Assembly: GCA_002472275.1 (NCBI GenBank)
Contig: DKRQ01000028.1
Coordinates: 1 to 64,000, forward strand
Direction: 5' to 3'
DNA length: 64,000 bases
DNA from: Caryophanales bacterium UBA7278
GTDB lineage: Bacteria; Bacillota_I; Bacilli_A; RFN20; CAG-826
The position numbers were made by a program, and so were the translations under genes. Position 1 is the first letter of the stretch. Each line of letters starts with the position of its first letter. Below are positions 15,449-24,263 of this stretch, piece by piece. The notes under the pieces were generated by a model, which worked only from the letters and a program-made list of their open reading frames with translations, was not told the origin of the DNA and made no database searches.

Positions 15449-18199
15449 ATGAAAGTCAAAAAGAACGTCGCAAGACTCCTTGTCTTGGCAGCCGCCTCAT
15501 TGTGCGCGGTGAGCTGCGGTGGGGACGACGGCAAATCCGGCACCGATTCGGCGACCTCCTCCGCATCCTCGGAGGCGGCCACCAAATACCTCGTCACCTT
15601 CAACCCCCTTCTAGACGGTCTAAGCCCGACGAGGCAACAGGTCACCGCCGGTTCCTCCATCGCGGCCCCGACCGACATCACCAAGGCCCAATGGGAAAAC
15701 AAGGGCTGGTGCACCGAGTACGATCCCGTCACCCATTTCGGCAAAGAGGGGACCGAGGTCACCTTCCCCTATACCCCGACTGGCAACATCGTCCTTTATG
15801 GACGTTGGCAGAAGCAGGAGAAGGAGCAACACACCAAGGATGAGGTCGACGCCTACGTCGCCGAGATCACCGCTGCATCGGTGAAGAACCACCTCTATTT
15901 CCATTACTATCGTTTCGACAACACGGCGCCTAGCTACGCCGACTGGGACGTTTGGGCTTGGCCCTATCGTCCGGCCGAAGGCGAGGGCACCCGTTTCGAC
16001 TGGAAGGGCAGGACCACCTCGGCCGATAAGCTCTCCGCGACGGGCGACGCCATCGTCGATGGCTTCGGCGGCGCGGTCGTCGACATCGATTTGAGCGCCG
16101 ACTACACCGGCGGCACTAAATCGAGCGGCAAGGCGATCGACAACATCCCCATCTCCTTCTATGCAGATAAGGAAAAGACCACCTTGGATACCCAAATCGG
16201 CATCCAGGTCGTCAAATCCTCCTCCAGGACCAAGCCAGAAGGCAAATTCTGGACTAACGACGGCGGCGACCTCCACATCGACCTCACCGATCCCGAGCAG
16301 GCGATGGAAGTCGAGACCTCCGACGGCGGCAAGGCGTGGCACGTCTTCTCCCTCCAGGACAAGGTCGCGACCTACCAAGGCTCCGTTATCCAGGATATGT
16401 CCGACCCCTTCGATGGGGACCATGGCGAAAAGGTCACCTACAAAAACGGCCAGGCCGAAGGCGTCTACAATGACGTCAACTGGGACGTCACCGCGCCTAA
16501 GAAAGCCACGACCGGATGGAAGAACTCCGTCGGCGTGGGCTACCAGATCCAAGTCGCTTCCTTCGCCGACTCCGATGGCGATGGCTTCGGCGACATCTAT
16601 GGCATCACCTCCAAACTCGACTATTTGCAAAAGCTCGGCGTCAAGGCCCTCTGGCTCACTCCGGTCCAGAAATCGGATAGCTACCACGGCTATGACATCT
16701 CCGACTACACCAAGGTCGACGAGAAGTTCGGCTCCAAGGTCTCCACGGCCGGCGCCGCTAACGGCGGCAAGGTCACCGAGGCCACCGCGATGAAAGACTA
16801 CGAGGAACTGATCGCCAAAGCCCATGAAAAGGGCATGAAGATCGTTATGGACCTCGTCCTCAACCATACTTCCGTCTCCAATAAGTGGTTCATCAATTCA
16901 GCGCAGCTGAACCCGAACTTCCGTGGCTTCTACCAGTGGGGCAACCACAAGGATGACTCCACGGTCACCGAGGCCAAGTGCTGGTTCCCCTATGGCGACC
17001 ACGACTATAGCTACTACGCCAAGTTCGGCAGCTCCATGCCCGAACTCAACTACCAATACAAAGCGACCCGCGACGCGGTCAACGCGATGTCCGTCAACTG
17101 GGTCAAGAAGGGCGTGGATGGCTTCCGCCTCGACGCGGTCAAGCACATCTTCATGAGGGACGAGACCGCGACCCGCCCGGGCGACGTCATCGTCGTCGAC
17201 GAAGCCGTCAAGGGCGACTATTCCTCCAACCTCACCAAGAACCTCCATTTCTACCGTGAGCTCAACAAGGTCCTCAAGGACGAGAACCCGGACGTCTTCA
17301 TGGTTGGCGAGAACTTCGACGGCAACGCCTATCAGGTCTCTCCCTTCTACGAAGCCTTCGACTCCATGTTCGACTTCTGGGGCTACTTCAACTTCACGAC
17401 CGCGGCCGCGAAGGCTGCCGGCAGCTATTCCGGCGCCGGACGCACCTTCCAGACCATCTGGACCGAAAGCTCCGCTTATGATGGTAGCGGCAAAGGCTAC
17501 TATTCCGGCAAGTCCTATAACTGGGGCTTCTCCTCGATCTTAAAGTCCTACGATGACTTCCGCGGCGACAAAGCCATGCCTGGCTTCTTCACCTCCAACC
17601 ACGACATCGCCCGCGTCATCAACCGCGTGGCGGGCACCAAGGGCGACATGAACGGCCTCACCGAGCAGGGCAATATCGATAACGCGACCGCCTACGATAA
17701 ATACGCGAAGTTCGCCAATCTCGTCAAAGCCACCGAGATCCTGCTACCCGGCTGCACCTGGATCTACTATGGCGACGAAATCGGCATGACCGGCAACTTC
17801 CCCTCTGGCAAGGACAGCACCTCCGACTACGCCGACCTCTGGTGGAGGCAGCCGATGAAATGGAAGCAGGGGGGCGAAGTCGGCGACGGCTCCATGACCA
17901 CCGGCTTCTCGATCACCGGTTCGGGCGCGGCCATCAAGTGGGACGACATGAACAAGTCCGCGACGGTCGTCGACGCCGAGACGCAAAAGAACAACCCGAA
18001 CTCACAATACGGCAAGCTCGCCCAGATCATCGCCTTCAAGAACAACAACCCCGGCATGATCTCCGGCACCGCGGCCGACGCGGGCTCGACCGCCAAGGTC
18101 ATGAAGTTCACTAACGGCGGAGTCACCGTCACCGTGAACTTCGAAACGGGCAACGTGTCCACCAGCGGTGGCACCGGCTCCCTCAACGTCACCTTCTAA
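15449..18199 (+). CDS. Alpha-amylase family (GH13) lipoprotein
   Basis: This 916-residue cell-surface enzyme should cleave alpha-glucans such as starch or pullulan. It has lipobox AVSC (Cys23), a short InlB-like segment (about 47-127), and a CBM41/PUD-like module (about 145-225, with HYYRFDNT and WDVWAWPYRP). A further beta domain precedes the GH13 barrel (from about residue 360). The conserved regions are complete: MDLVLNH (region I), GFRLDAVKH with nucleophile Asp562 (region II), VGENFD with acid/base Glu621 (region III), and TSNHD with Asp719 (region IV). ATG 15449 follows AGAAAGGA. The gene lies between two putative starch-binding lipoproteins. Substrate and linkage preference (alpha-1,4 or alpha-1,6) cannot be settled by eye. 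Confidence 0.95.
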   Translation: MKVKKNVARLLVLAAASLCAVSCGGDDGKSGTDSATSSASSEAATKYLVTFNPLLDGLSPTRQQVTAGSSIAAPTDITKAQWENKGWCTEYDPVTHFGKEGTEVTFPYTPTGNIVLYGRWQKQEKEQHTKDEVDAYVAEITAASVKNHLYFHYYRFDNTAPSYADWDVWAWPYRPAEGEGTRFDWKGRTTSADKLSATGDAIVDGFGGAVVDIDLSADYTGGTKSSGKAIDNIPISFYADKEKTTLDTQIGIQVVKSSSRTKPEGKFWTNDGGDLHIDLTDPEQAMEVETSDGGKAWHVFSLQDKVATYQGSVIQDMSDPFDGDHGEKVTYKNGQAEGVYNDVNWDVTAPKKATTGWKNSVGVGYQIQVASFADSDGDGFGDIYGITSKLDYLQKLGVKALWLTPVQKSDSYHGYDISDYTKVDEKFGSKVSTAGAANGGKVTEATAMKDYEELIAKAHEKGMKIVMDLVLNHTSVSNKWFINSAQLNPNFRGFYQWGNHKDDSTVTEAKCWFPYGDHDYSYYAKFGSSMPELNYQYKATRDAVNAMSVNWVKKGVDGFRLDAVKHIFMRDETATRPGDVIVVDEAVKGDYSSNLTKNLHFYRELNKVLKDENPDVFMVGENFDGNAYQVSPFYEAFDSMFDFWGYFNFTTAAAKAAGSYSGAGRTFQTIWTESSAYDGSGKGYYSGKSYNWGFSSILKSYDDFRGDKAMPGFFTSNHDIARVINRVAGTKGDMNGLTEQGNIDNATAYDKYAKFANLVKATEILLPGCTWIYYGDEIGMTGNFPSGKDSTSDYADLWWRQPMKWKQGGEVGDGSMTTGFSITGSGAAIKWDDMNKSATVVDAETQKNNPNSQYGKLAQIIAFKNNNPGMISGTAADAGSTAKVMKFTNGGVTVTVNFETGNVSTSGGTGSLNVTF

Positions 18200-18218
18200 A
18201 AAGAAAGGATATAAAACA

Positions 18219-19280
18219 ATGAAAGGTAAATTCGCATTCGTTGCTTGCTTAGCAAGCGCATTCGTCCTGGCCTCCTGCGGCGCCAGGGCGGCAACCCCGG
18301 AGGAGATTTCCTCCTATTCGGTGGAGCAAAGCAAGTCCGCTGAGGCGGCCTCCGCTTCCGCCTCGGCGTCTGCCTCTGCCTCCGCATCCGCCTCCGAGAG
18401 CACCTCAGCCGATTCCGGCAGCGCGGCCAGTTCCGATTCCGGCAGCGCGGCTTCTTCCTCCGAAGCCTCTTCCGAATCGAGTTCGGAAGCCTCCAGCGAG
18501 CAAAGCTCCGATGCCAGCTCCGGAGCCTCTTCCAGCGACGAAATCACGAGCCCCTACACCGTTGAAATCAACGGCATCTCCCATGTGCTTGAGGAGAATA
18601 CCAGCGCCGATACCACTGGGGATTTGGCGGGCGAGTACATGGCCACTAACCTAACCCTCACCGCGGGCGACGTCCTCGTCTTCAAGGCCGATGGCGTGGC
18701 CCTCGTCCCCGGCGACGCCGGCCAATTCGGCGCCGAGCCCGGCGGCGAGGATCAGCAGACCCACATCGTCTACACCAACAACGTCATCGAGACCAGCGGT
18801 GTCTTCACCGTCCATAACGACGCGACCGGCAACATCTACTTCAAGGTTTGGGATTCCGGTTGGCGCAACTTCTGGGTCGACGGATACCAAGGCGGCGGCA
18901 GTGGAGGCGATTCCTCCTCTTCCTCGTCCTCTTCGACGGGTGTCGGCTACTATGTCCGTGGCACCGCGGTCGGAAGTTGGAACGCTCAGGCAAACTATGA
19001 GTTTGTCGCTTCTAGCGATACCAACAACCTTGGCGAATTGCTAGGCGTGACCTTCAGCGTTGGTGAATTCAAGATCGGCAACGCCGATTGGAGCAAATCC
19101 TGGGGCTGGTCCTACAAAAACCAAGATGAGTCCCAAGACCACCTGGTCGTCCAGGGTGGAGCGAAGGCGAATTTCTCCAAAGCGGCAGGCACCGACGGCA
19201 ACATTAGCTGCGACGTGGCTGGAACCTATAACCTCTACCTCACCACCAACAACTACCTCTTCATCGAGGTTGCTGGCTAA
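18219..19280 (+). CDS. Lipoprotein with two putative starch-binding modules
   Basis: This 353-residue protein has lipobox VLASC (Cys20) and a long Ser/Ala/Glu-rich flexible linker (about residues 30-108) that would lift the rest away from the membrane. Two beta modules follow: about 110-225 (with NDATGNIYFKVWDSGW) and about 238-353 (GYYVRGTAVGSW to the end), separated by a Gly/Ser-rich spacer. The same pair, in the same order, forms modules 3 and 4 of the protein at 19471-21318. It starts 19 bp after the amylase gene with AAGAAAGGA, so the two are one operon. I chose ATG 18219 because the lipoprotein signal starts there. Starch binding is inferred from context and Trp placement. Confidence 0.88.
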   Translation: MKGKFAFVACLASAFVLASCGARAATPEEISSYSVEQSKSAEAASASASASASASASASESTSADSGSAASSDSGSAASSSEASSESSSEASSEQSSDASSGASSSDEITSPYTVEINGISHVLEENTSADTTGDLAGEYMATNLTLTAGDVLVFKADGVALVPGDAGQFGAEPGGEDQQTHIVYTNNVIETSGVFTVHNDATGNIYFKVWDSGWRNFWVDGYQGGGSGGDSSSSSSSSTGVGYYVRGTAVGSWNAQANYEFVASSDTNNLGELLGVTFSVGEFKIGNADWSKSWGWSYKNQDESQDHLVVQGGAKANFSKAAGTDGNISCDVAGTYNLYLTTNNYLFIEVAG

Positions 19281-19304
19281 AATCACGGCTAAAGTTGACT
19301 CTAA

Positions 19305-19331
19305 AGGCTCCCGAAATCCGGGGGCCTTTTT
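19305..19331 (+). terminator. Intrinsic terminator of the amylase operon
   Basis: AGGCTCCCG and CGGGGGCCT form a 9-bp stem with one U-G pair, followed by five T. Confidence 0.88.
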
Positions 19332-19373
19332 CAGTAGGAAACCGCAATTGTTTTGCACTTTTTCCTTAGTCTA

Positions 19374-19387
19374 TGAAACCGCTTTCA
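19374..19387. promoter_or_regulatory. cre site upstream of the surface starch protein
   Basis: TGAAACCGCTTTCA fits the CcpA consensus TGWNANCGNTNWCA at every position. It lies 84 bp before the gene start. A TTGAAA hexamer follows at 19396-19401, but the matching -10 box is uncertain. Confidence 0.7.
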
Positions 19388-19470
19388 AAAAAGTGTTGAA
19401 AATCGGCATGGCATCGCGGAAAATAAAAGCAATATATTTGCGTATACATTCAATACAGGAGGAAAACGCA

Positions 19471-21318
19471 ATGAAAACTAAGAAGATTCTAGGACTAGGC
19501 GTCTGCGCTTTGTCTTTAGGCATGGTCGCTGGAGTCATCGGTACCCGCGCCGCCGTTGAGGCGAAAGCCGTCGATCCTGCCATCACTGGCTGGGAACTTG
19601 TCGGTGAGATGAACGACTGGAGCACCAAAGCCGGTTATGTCTTCGAACACGACAATGTCTACAAGGTCTATTCGCTTACCGTTTCCCTTGCGAACAAAGA
19701 TGGGCAGTTCAAAATTCGCGCCAATAGCAATTGGGATGATTGCGTTTTGAGCTGGCAAATCGCCGATCTTTCGGGCGGACACATCACAAAGGACGTCGGC
19801 AAGGACAAAAACGACCAAGTCATCGATGGACATGATGGAACCTACACCTTCACCATTAAGGACACGCTGACCCCGACGATCGCGGGGAACTACCAACTCG
19901 TGGGGGACTATGTGACCGTCCAAAGGGCCGAAGATACTTACGAATACGACCTTAGGATCGTTGGTACGTTCTCCGGTGAGGAGACTTCCTGGGATTATGC
20001 GACTTCTGTCGCCAGCGAAGCCAAGCAAGATGGAAACCTTTACCAATGTTCCGGAATCACGCTTGCCGCCAATGACGAATTCAAGATCGCAACCGTGAAC
20101 AACACCATGGCGGAAGTCGATTGGGACAAAACCATCTATGGCTATGGAAACCTTCAAGAAGGCGGCGCCGCCGCAAAATTCGAAGAAGGCGTCGATGGCG
20201 AATTGAAGCCAAACGGGAATATCAAGGTCAAGACCGCCGGCACCTATGACGTCTATGTGAATTCGAGTGGTCAGGTCTTCATTTTCGACACTCCGGTGCC
20301 AGTCGTCTATACGGTCAAGATCGGCGATGGCGCACCGGTTGAGCTCATCAAGAACACCTCTGCAAGCCTGGCCGAAGGCCAAAAAGCGGAATACTATGTT
20401 GAGGGCAAGAACGTCAAAAAAGGAGATGCCTTGGTGTTCGCGGCCGATACAGTTGCAATCACTTCTCATATTGGTGGCGACGAAGGATCCAACACTGTTT
20501 TCACCACTGTCGAAGAAGTGACTTCCGCGAAGATCCATAACGACAAGGACAACGCCAACATCTACTTCAAGGTTTGGAACGATGGCGGATATTCCGTCTA
20601 TGTCACCGGCTATGAACAGGGCCCCACGGGTTGGTATATCTGCAATGCAGATACTTGGGGACCTGCCGACGGTAAGCTATCTGACGGTTCGAACGCGCAG
20701 AACGCCGCCTACTGGCTCGATGTCAACATGGCTGCTGGTTATGAATTTACCATCGCCGAATTCGCCGATGGTGAGCGCGTTCAGCAATACGATCTTGGCT
20801 GGAGCGACGTTGCCGAAGATTGGTCTTCCGAATATGCTAAGTTCGAAGCGGGTGCCTCTGATAACCATATCAAGGTGAAAACCGCTGGTGTCTATAGCAT
20901 CTATGTTACCTCTGGCGAGACCAAGAAAATCTGTCTTAACGGCAGTGGTTTGACTCCTGAGGTCATCCAGAAAGCCAAAGATCTCCACGACGAAGTTTCG
21001 GCCGCAGGAGCAGAGGATTACACGGAAACCTCCGAGGCACTCAGAAACAAGTCTTGCGCCGACAAGTATGAGGCCGCCTTGAAAGATTACAACGACCTCG
21101 GCGAGGCCGGACAGAAGTACTTCCGTGATAACTATGCTGACGATTATGCCATCATGGAGTACTGGCACAACAAAACCACCAATCCGGGCTCCCTCTACAA
21201 AGTCTCCGGCCTTGCTACCAGCAACCCCACCCTCATCATCACCATCTCGGTGATCGCGGGTGCCGTCGTTGCCAGTGCTGGCATCTACCTCATCTCCAAG
21301 AAGAGGAAGCATAACTAA
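19471..21318 (+). CDS. Membrane-anchored protein with four glycan-binding modules
   Basis: This 615-residue surface protein has a signal peptide (about residues 8-28). Four beta modules follow: about 36-150, 152-275, 277-385 and 387-490. Each has spaced Trp and Tyr and ends with a YDVYV/YSIYV type strand, as in SusE/SusF-like or CBM26-like starch-binding domains. Modules 3 and 4 repeat the pair in the lipoprotein just upstream. A helical stalk (about 495-570) leads to a C-terminal membrane helix (about 588-610) ending KKRKHN. ATG 19471 follows AGGAGG; the longer upstream frame crosses the terminator and is not real. With its own cre site and terminator it is a separate, co-regulated unit. No catalytic motif is visible. 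Confidence 0.85.
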   Translation: MKTKKILGLGVCALSLGMVAGVIGTRAAVEAKAVDPAITGWELVGEMNDWSTKAGYVFEHDNVYKVYSLTVSLANKDGQFKIRANSNWDDCVLSWQIADLSGGHITKDVGKDKNDQVIDGHDGTYTFTIKDTLTPTIAGNYQLVGDYVTVQRAEDTYEYDLRIVGTFSGEETSWDYATSVASEAKQDGNLYQCSGITLAANDEFKIATVNNTMAEVDWDKTIYGYGNLQEGGAAAKFEEGVDGELKPNGNIKVKTAGTYDVYVNSSGQVFIFDTPVPVVYTVKIGDGAPVELIKNTSASLAEGQKAEYYVEGKNVKKGDALVFAADTVAITSHIGGDEGSNTVFTTVEEVTSAKIHNDKDNANIYFKVWNDGGYSVYVTGYEQGPTGWYICNADTWGPADGKLSDGSNAQNAAYWLDVNMAAGYEFTIAEFADGERVQQYDLGWSDVAEDWSSEYAKFEAGASDNHIKVKTAGVYSIYVTSGETKKICLNGSGLTPEVIQKAKDLHDEVSAAGAEDYTETSEALRNKSCADKYEAALKDYNDLGEAGQKYFRDNYADDYAIMEYWHNKTTNPGSLYKVSGLATSNPTLIITISVIAGAVVASAGIYLISKKRKHN

Positions 21319-21354
21319 GACCTAACGGAGCACTGAACCTCCTTTCTGGGAAAC

Positions 21355-21384
21355 GGGCCAAGGACACCTCCCCTTGGCCCTTTC
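21355..21384 (+). terminator. Intrinsic terminator after the starch locus
   Basis: GGGCCAAGG and CCTTGGCCC form a perfect 9-bp stem, followed by a T-rich tract. Confidence 0.88.
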
Positions 21385-21409
21385 CTTTTCTTTCGAAAGG
21401 AAATAGGCC

Positions 21410-21415
21410 TATAAT
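21410..21415 (+). promoter_or_regulatory. -10 box abutting the glycosyltransferase start
   Basis: TATAAT ends 3 nt before one in-frame ATG (21419) and 12 nt before the next (21428). There is no SD. Transcription would begin near 21422, which leaves only the second ATG usable on a nearly leaderless mRNA. The -35 region is weak. Confidence 0.5.
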
Positions 21416-21427
21416 TGCATGTCCACC

Positions 21428-22180
21428 ATGAAAATCTCCGTTTTGCTCCCCATCAAGAACCAAAGTCAGATGCTTTTGGATAACCTTAAGGCGAAGGTGT
21501 TGCCTTATTTCGATTCCTGCGGTTTGACCTATGAGGTCATCATCTGCTACGACGGTTCCAATGAGGAGAACCAGAAAATCATCGAGGAAGCGCTCCCTTC
21601 TTTGCCCGCTCACGTAAGGGCCACCCCCTATGAGGCGAAGCTAGGCAAGGGCCATAACGTCAGCAAGGCCGTCTTGGCCTCTAATGGCGACTATTGCCTT
21701 TTCATGGACGCGGACATGGCGACCGACCTCAAGGTCTTCGATCTCATGAAGCCCGATTTAGGCAAGGTGGACGCCCTTATCGCCTCTAGGGACCTAAAAG
21801 GCTCCGTCTACGTCAATAAGCAACGTTTCAAAAGAAGGCTCATCCATCGCCTTTCCAAGATCTGGATCCGTTTCAAATTGCATTCTAAGGGCATCCATGA
21901 CACCCAATGCGGCTATAAGTGCTTCCGCACGCCTCTAGCCAAGGTCATTGCCTCGCGTTCCATCATCGACGGCTTCGCCTTCGACTGCGAATACCTCTAT
22001 TTCCTTTTGCTTAATGGCTATTCCATTAAGGAATATCCCTGCGCTTGGGACGATGGACCCGATTCCTCCATCGCCCATCCTTTCCATGCCTCCGCGGACT
22101 TCATGAAGGACCTTAGGAGGATCAAAAGGAACAAGAAGGCCTATATCCTCAGCAAGCAGGAGAAGGAGGCCCTATGCTGA
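21428..22180 (+). CDS. Family 2 glycosyltransferase (DPG synthase-like)
   Basis: This 250-residue GT-A enzyme resembles dolichyl-phosphate glucose synthases (ALG5 type) and would transfer a sugar from a nucleotide donor to a membrane lipid phosphate. Visible motifs are the N-terminal VLLPIKNQ, CYDGSNEE, the metal-binding DADMATD, and DTQCGYKCF, typical of this branch. No membrane helix is seen, so it would act at the inner membrane face. I prefer ATG 21428 (MKISVLLP) over 21419 because the -10 box lies too close to the first ATG. Its TGA overlaps the obg start by 7 nt, so the two form an operon. The acceptor is unknown. Confidence 0.88.
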   Translation: MKISVLLPIKNQSQMLLDNLKAKVLPYFDSCGLTYEVIICYDGSNEENQKIIEEALPSLPAHVRATPYEAKLGKGHNVSKAVLASNGDYCLFMDADMATDLKVFDLMKPDLGKVDALIASRDLKGSVYVNKQRFKRRLIHRLSKIWIRFKLHSKGIHDTQCGYKCFRTPLAKVIASRSIIDGFAFDCEYLYFLLLNGYSIKEYPCAWDDGPDSSIAHPFHASADFMKDLRRIKRNKKAYILSKQEKEALC

Positions 22181-23451
22181 TCGACCGCGCGGTGATCGAG
22201 GTAAGGTCGGGAAACGGCGGAAACGGCGCGATTTCCTTCTACCGCGAGAAAAACGTCCCTAAGGGCGGCCCCGATGGCGGAAACGGGGGCAAAGGCGGAT
22301 CGGTGTATCTAGTCGCTAGAAGCAACGTGAACACCCTTTTGGCCTACCGCCATGGCAAACTTCTCGCCGCCGAAGACGGGGAGAAGGGCGATAAGAAGAT
22401 GAGGTTTGGCCTCTCTGGCAAAGACGTCTACGCCGAGGTGCCGGTTGGCACGGTCGTCTATAAGGAGGAGGGCAACGTCTTCTTGGCGGATTTGTCCCAT
22501 GATGGCGATGTTTTCCGTCTAGCAAAAGGAGGCAGGGGAGGAAGGGGCAACGCCGCCTTCAAATCCTCCAGGCTCCGCGTCCCCAAGGTCGCCGAAAATG
22601 GCTATCCCGGGGAAAGGTTCAGGGCCATCCTGGAACTGAAGCTCCTCGCCGACGCGGCCTTAATCGGCTTTCCTTCCGTAGGAAAGTCCACCCTTTTGAA
22701 CATCGTTTCCAAAGCCTCCGCCGAGACGGGGGATTATCCTTTCACCACCTTGATTCCGAATCTAGGGGTCGTCACATTGCCTAGCATCGGCCAATTCGTT
22801 TTGGCGGATATGCCGGGGCTCATCGAAGGGGCTTCCAAAGGAAAGGGCTTAGGCATTTCCTTCTTAAGGCACATCGAACGCTGCCGCGTCCTCATCCATA
22901 TGGTGTCCATGGAATCGGAGGACCCGTATCGCGACTATTCCTGCATCAAAGAAGAACTCAAGGAATACGGGGCGAGGCTAGAGGAACGTCCCGAGATCGT
23001 CGTCTGCTCCAAGATGGACGTCGATGGGGCCGAGGAGAAGAAAAAGGCCTTCGATAAGAAACTAGGCCACGAATCCATCGGGATTTCGGCCCTCACGGAG
23101 GAGAATATCCTTCCCCTCATGAAAAAGGCCTTCACCCTCATTCAGAACACCGAACCCTTCCCTCTTTTCATCAAGGGGCAGGAAGAAGGCGGCATCAAGG
23201 TCTACGACGCCCACAAGGATCAGGAGAAGGTCGATTTCGCGATCCTCCATCCCTCCGCCCACGTCTTCGTCATCACGGGCAAGGAAGTCACCGAGAGGTA
23301 TGGCCGCATCAATCTCTCCACCGATCAGGGCGTGGCGCAGCTGCTTCGCTATCTATCTAGCCTAGGCATCGACGAGGCCCTCAAGGAGAAAGGGGCCGAA
23401 AACGGGGACACCGTGCGGCTCGTCGACTTCGAATTCGAATATCTTGAATAA
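22174..23451 (+). CDS. obg: GTPase Obg/CgtA
   Basis: This 425-residue GTPase acts in late 50S ribosome assembly and stress signalling. The N-terminal glycine-rich Obg fold (about 1-158) shows GNGGNG and GGPDGGNGGKGG. The G domain (about 160-330) has GFPSVGKST (G1), the G2 threonine in YPFTT, DMPGL (G3) and CSKMD (G4). The C-terminal OCT domain (about 345-425) completes the typical Gram-positive form of about 430 residues. ATG 22174 overlaps the end of the glycosyltransferase gene. Confidence 0.97.
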   Translation: MLIDRAVIEVRSGNGGNGAISFYREKNVPKGGPDGGNGGKGGSVYLVARSNVNTLLAYRHGKLLAAEDGEKGDKKMRFGLSGKDVYAEVPVGTVVYKEEGNVFLADLSHDGDVFRLAKGGRGGRGNAAFKSSRLRVPKVAENGYPGERFRAILELKLLADAALIGFPSVGKSTLLNIVSKASAETGDYPFTTLIPNLGVVTLPSIGQFVLADMPGLIEGASKGKGLGISFLRHIERCRVLIHMVSMESEDPYRDYSCIKEELKEYGARLEERPEIVVCSKMDVDGAEEKKKAFDKKLGHESIGISALTEENILPLMKKAFTLIQNTEPFPLFIKGQEEGGIKVYDAHKDQEKVDFAILHPSAHVFVITGKEVTERYGRINLSTDQGVAQLLRYLSSLGIDEALKEKGAENGDTVRLVDFEFEYLE

Positions 23452-23466
23452 GGGCTGCGGCCCTTT
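23450..23466 (+). terminator. Intrinsic terminator of obg
   Basis: AAGGGC, loop TGCG, GCCCTT, then a T-rich tract broken by one C. The stop codon overlaps the left arm. Confidence 0.8.
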
Positions 23467-23500
23467 TCTTTTTGCGATTCGGCCAAATAAGGAGGCCGTG

Positions 23501-23735
23501 AGTAACATAAATGTTGCGTTAGTGCAACGGAACTGCCTGATCGGAAAGAGGATAGAAGAAGAGATTTTATCTTCCAGATCGGAAGACTACGGGAAGGAAA
23601 TAATCAAGAGTCTACCAGCGTTTTTTTGACGAAAACCGAACGGGATCTTGGTGCCACTAATCCCCTTTTCAGCATTGGTATCTTTCCAAACATTTTTGCC
23701 TCAGTGAGGCAAGAATCTTTTCTTTCTGGGACGCG
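23501..23735 (+). pseudogene. Decayed copy 1 of a DUF1016 nuclease gene
   Basis: From 23502 about 110 bases match 24543-24653 inside the intact DUF1016 gene with only about three differences (SNINVALVQRN, IGKRIEEEIL). The match then breaks off and resumes at about 23683-23735 (FPNIFASVRQESF, compare FPNIFDSVSKKSF in the intact gene). There is no start, about 100 bases of the middle are missing, and the frame closes. This is a recent, internally deleted duplicate, not a working gene. Confidence 0.8.
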
Positions 23736-24263
23736 TCACTTCGAGCGATGTGAGTGGTGTATAGTGGGCTGGGGAAACGCGGATATGAAAAGAGAATATC
23801 CAAGAAAAGCCAAAAGATTGTGTGCCAAAAAACCAAGAATTTATCGATTCTTTTGCGGTAAAACAGTTTTGAATCCGATACGTGATATTCTTTCTTGCCG
23901 CGGTCGTCCTTAAAACGCTTGCCGACCAGTGAATGGAAAATTTTTTCCTCGTGGATCCGGATGAAATGAGTAACATAAATGTTACATTTCCGCGGAGAAA
24001 AAAAGTTTGTTCAGAAAGAAAATCGGAGGATGCTTTCCCTTTTTTCTCGAGGGCGAGAAAAGCGAATAATCGGCCATTCATCGTCGTTTAAAAGATAGTT
24101 TTGACGATGTTAAAGAAGCTTTGAGAATGCCAAACATTTTCGACTCGGTGAGTCGACAATCTTTTCTTTTGTGGACGAACCGAAGAACGTCGGTTTTCTT
24201 CAAGAATAAAACTCAAATCACTTTTTTGCCTTCTTCCACCCTATAAAAGGAGGAGGGACATTT
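23736..24263. other. AT-rich region with further DUF1016 gene fragments
   Basis: No intact gene is seen. GTAACATAAATGTTAC (23970-23985), an inverted repeat with 7-bp arms, matches the first bases of the copied DUF1016 segment, and 24127-24175 again matches the NIFDSVS..SF segment. These are remnants of at least one more duplicate. An AAGAAT/ATTCTT hairpin lies near 23840-23857. The base composition is clearly more AT-rich than the flanking obg and later genes, typical of a decaying accessory patch. Confidence 0.6.

Noticed and set aside
23626..23913. 95-codon frame between obg and the DUF1016 gene
   Set aside because: Only a short part matches the DUF1016 protein; the rest is out-of-frame debris of the decayed copy.
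23501..24175. Insertion sequence as cause of the repeated segments
   Set aside because: No transposase and no terminal inverted repeats with target duplications; the repeats are copies of the neighbouring gene.
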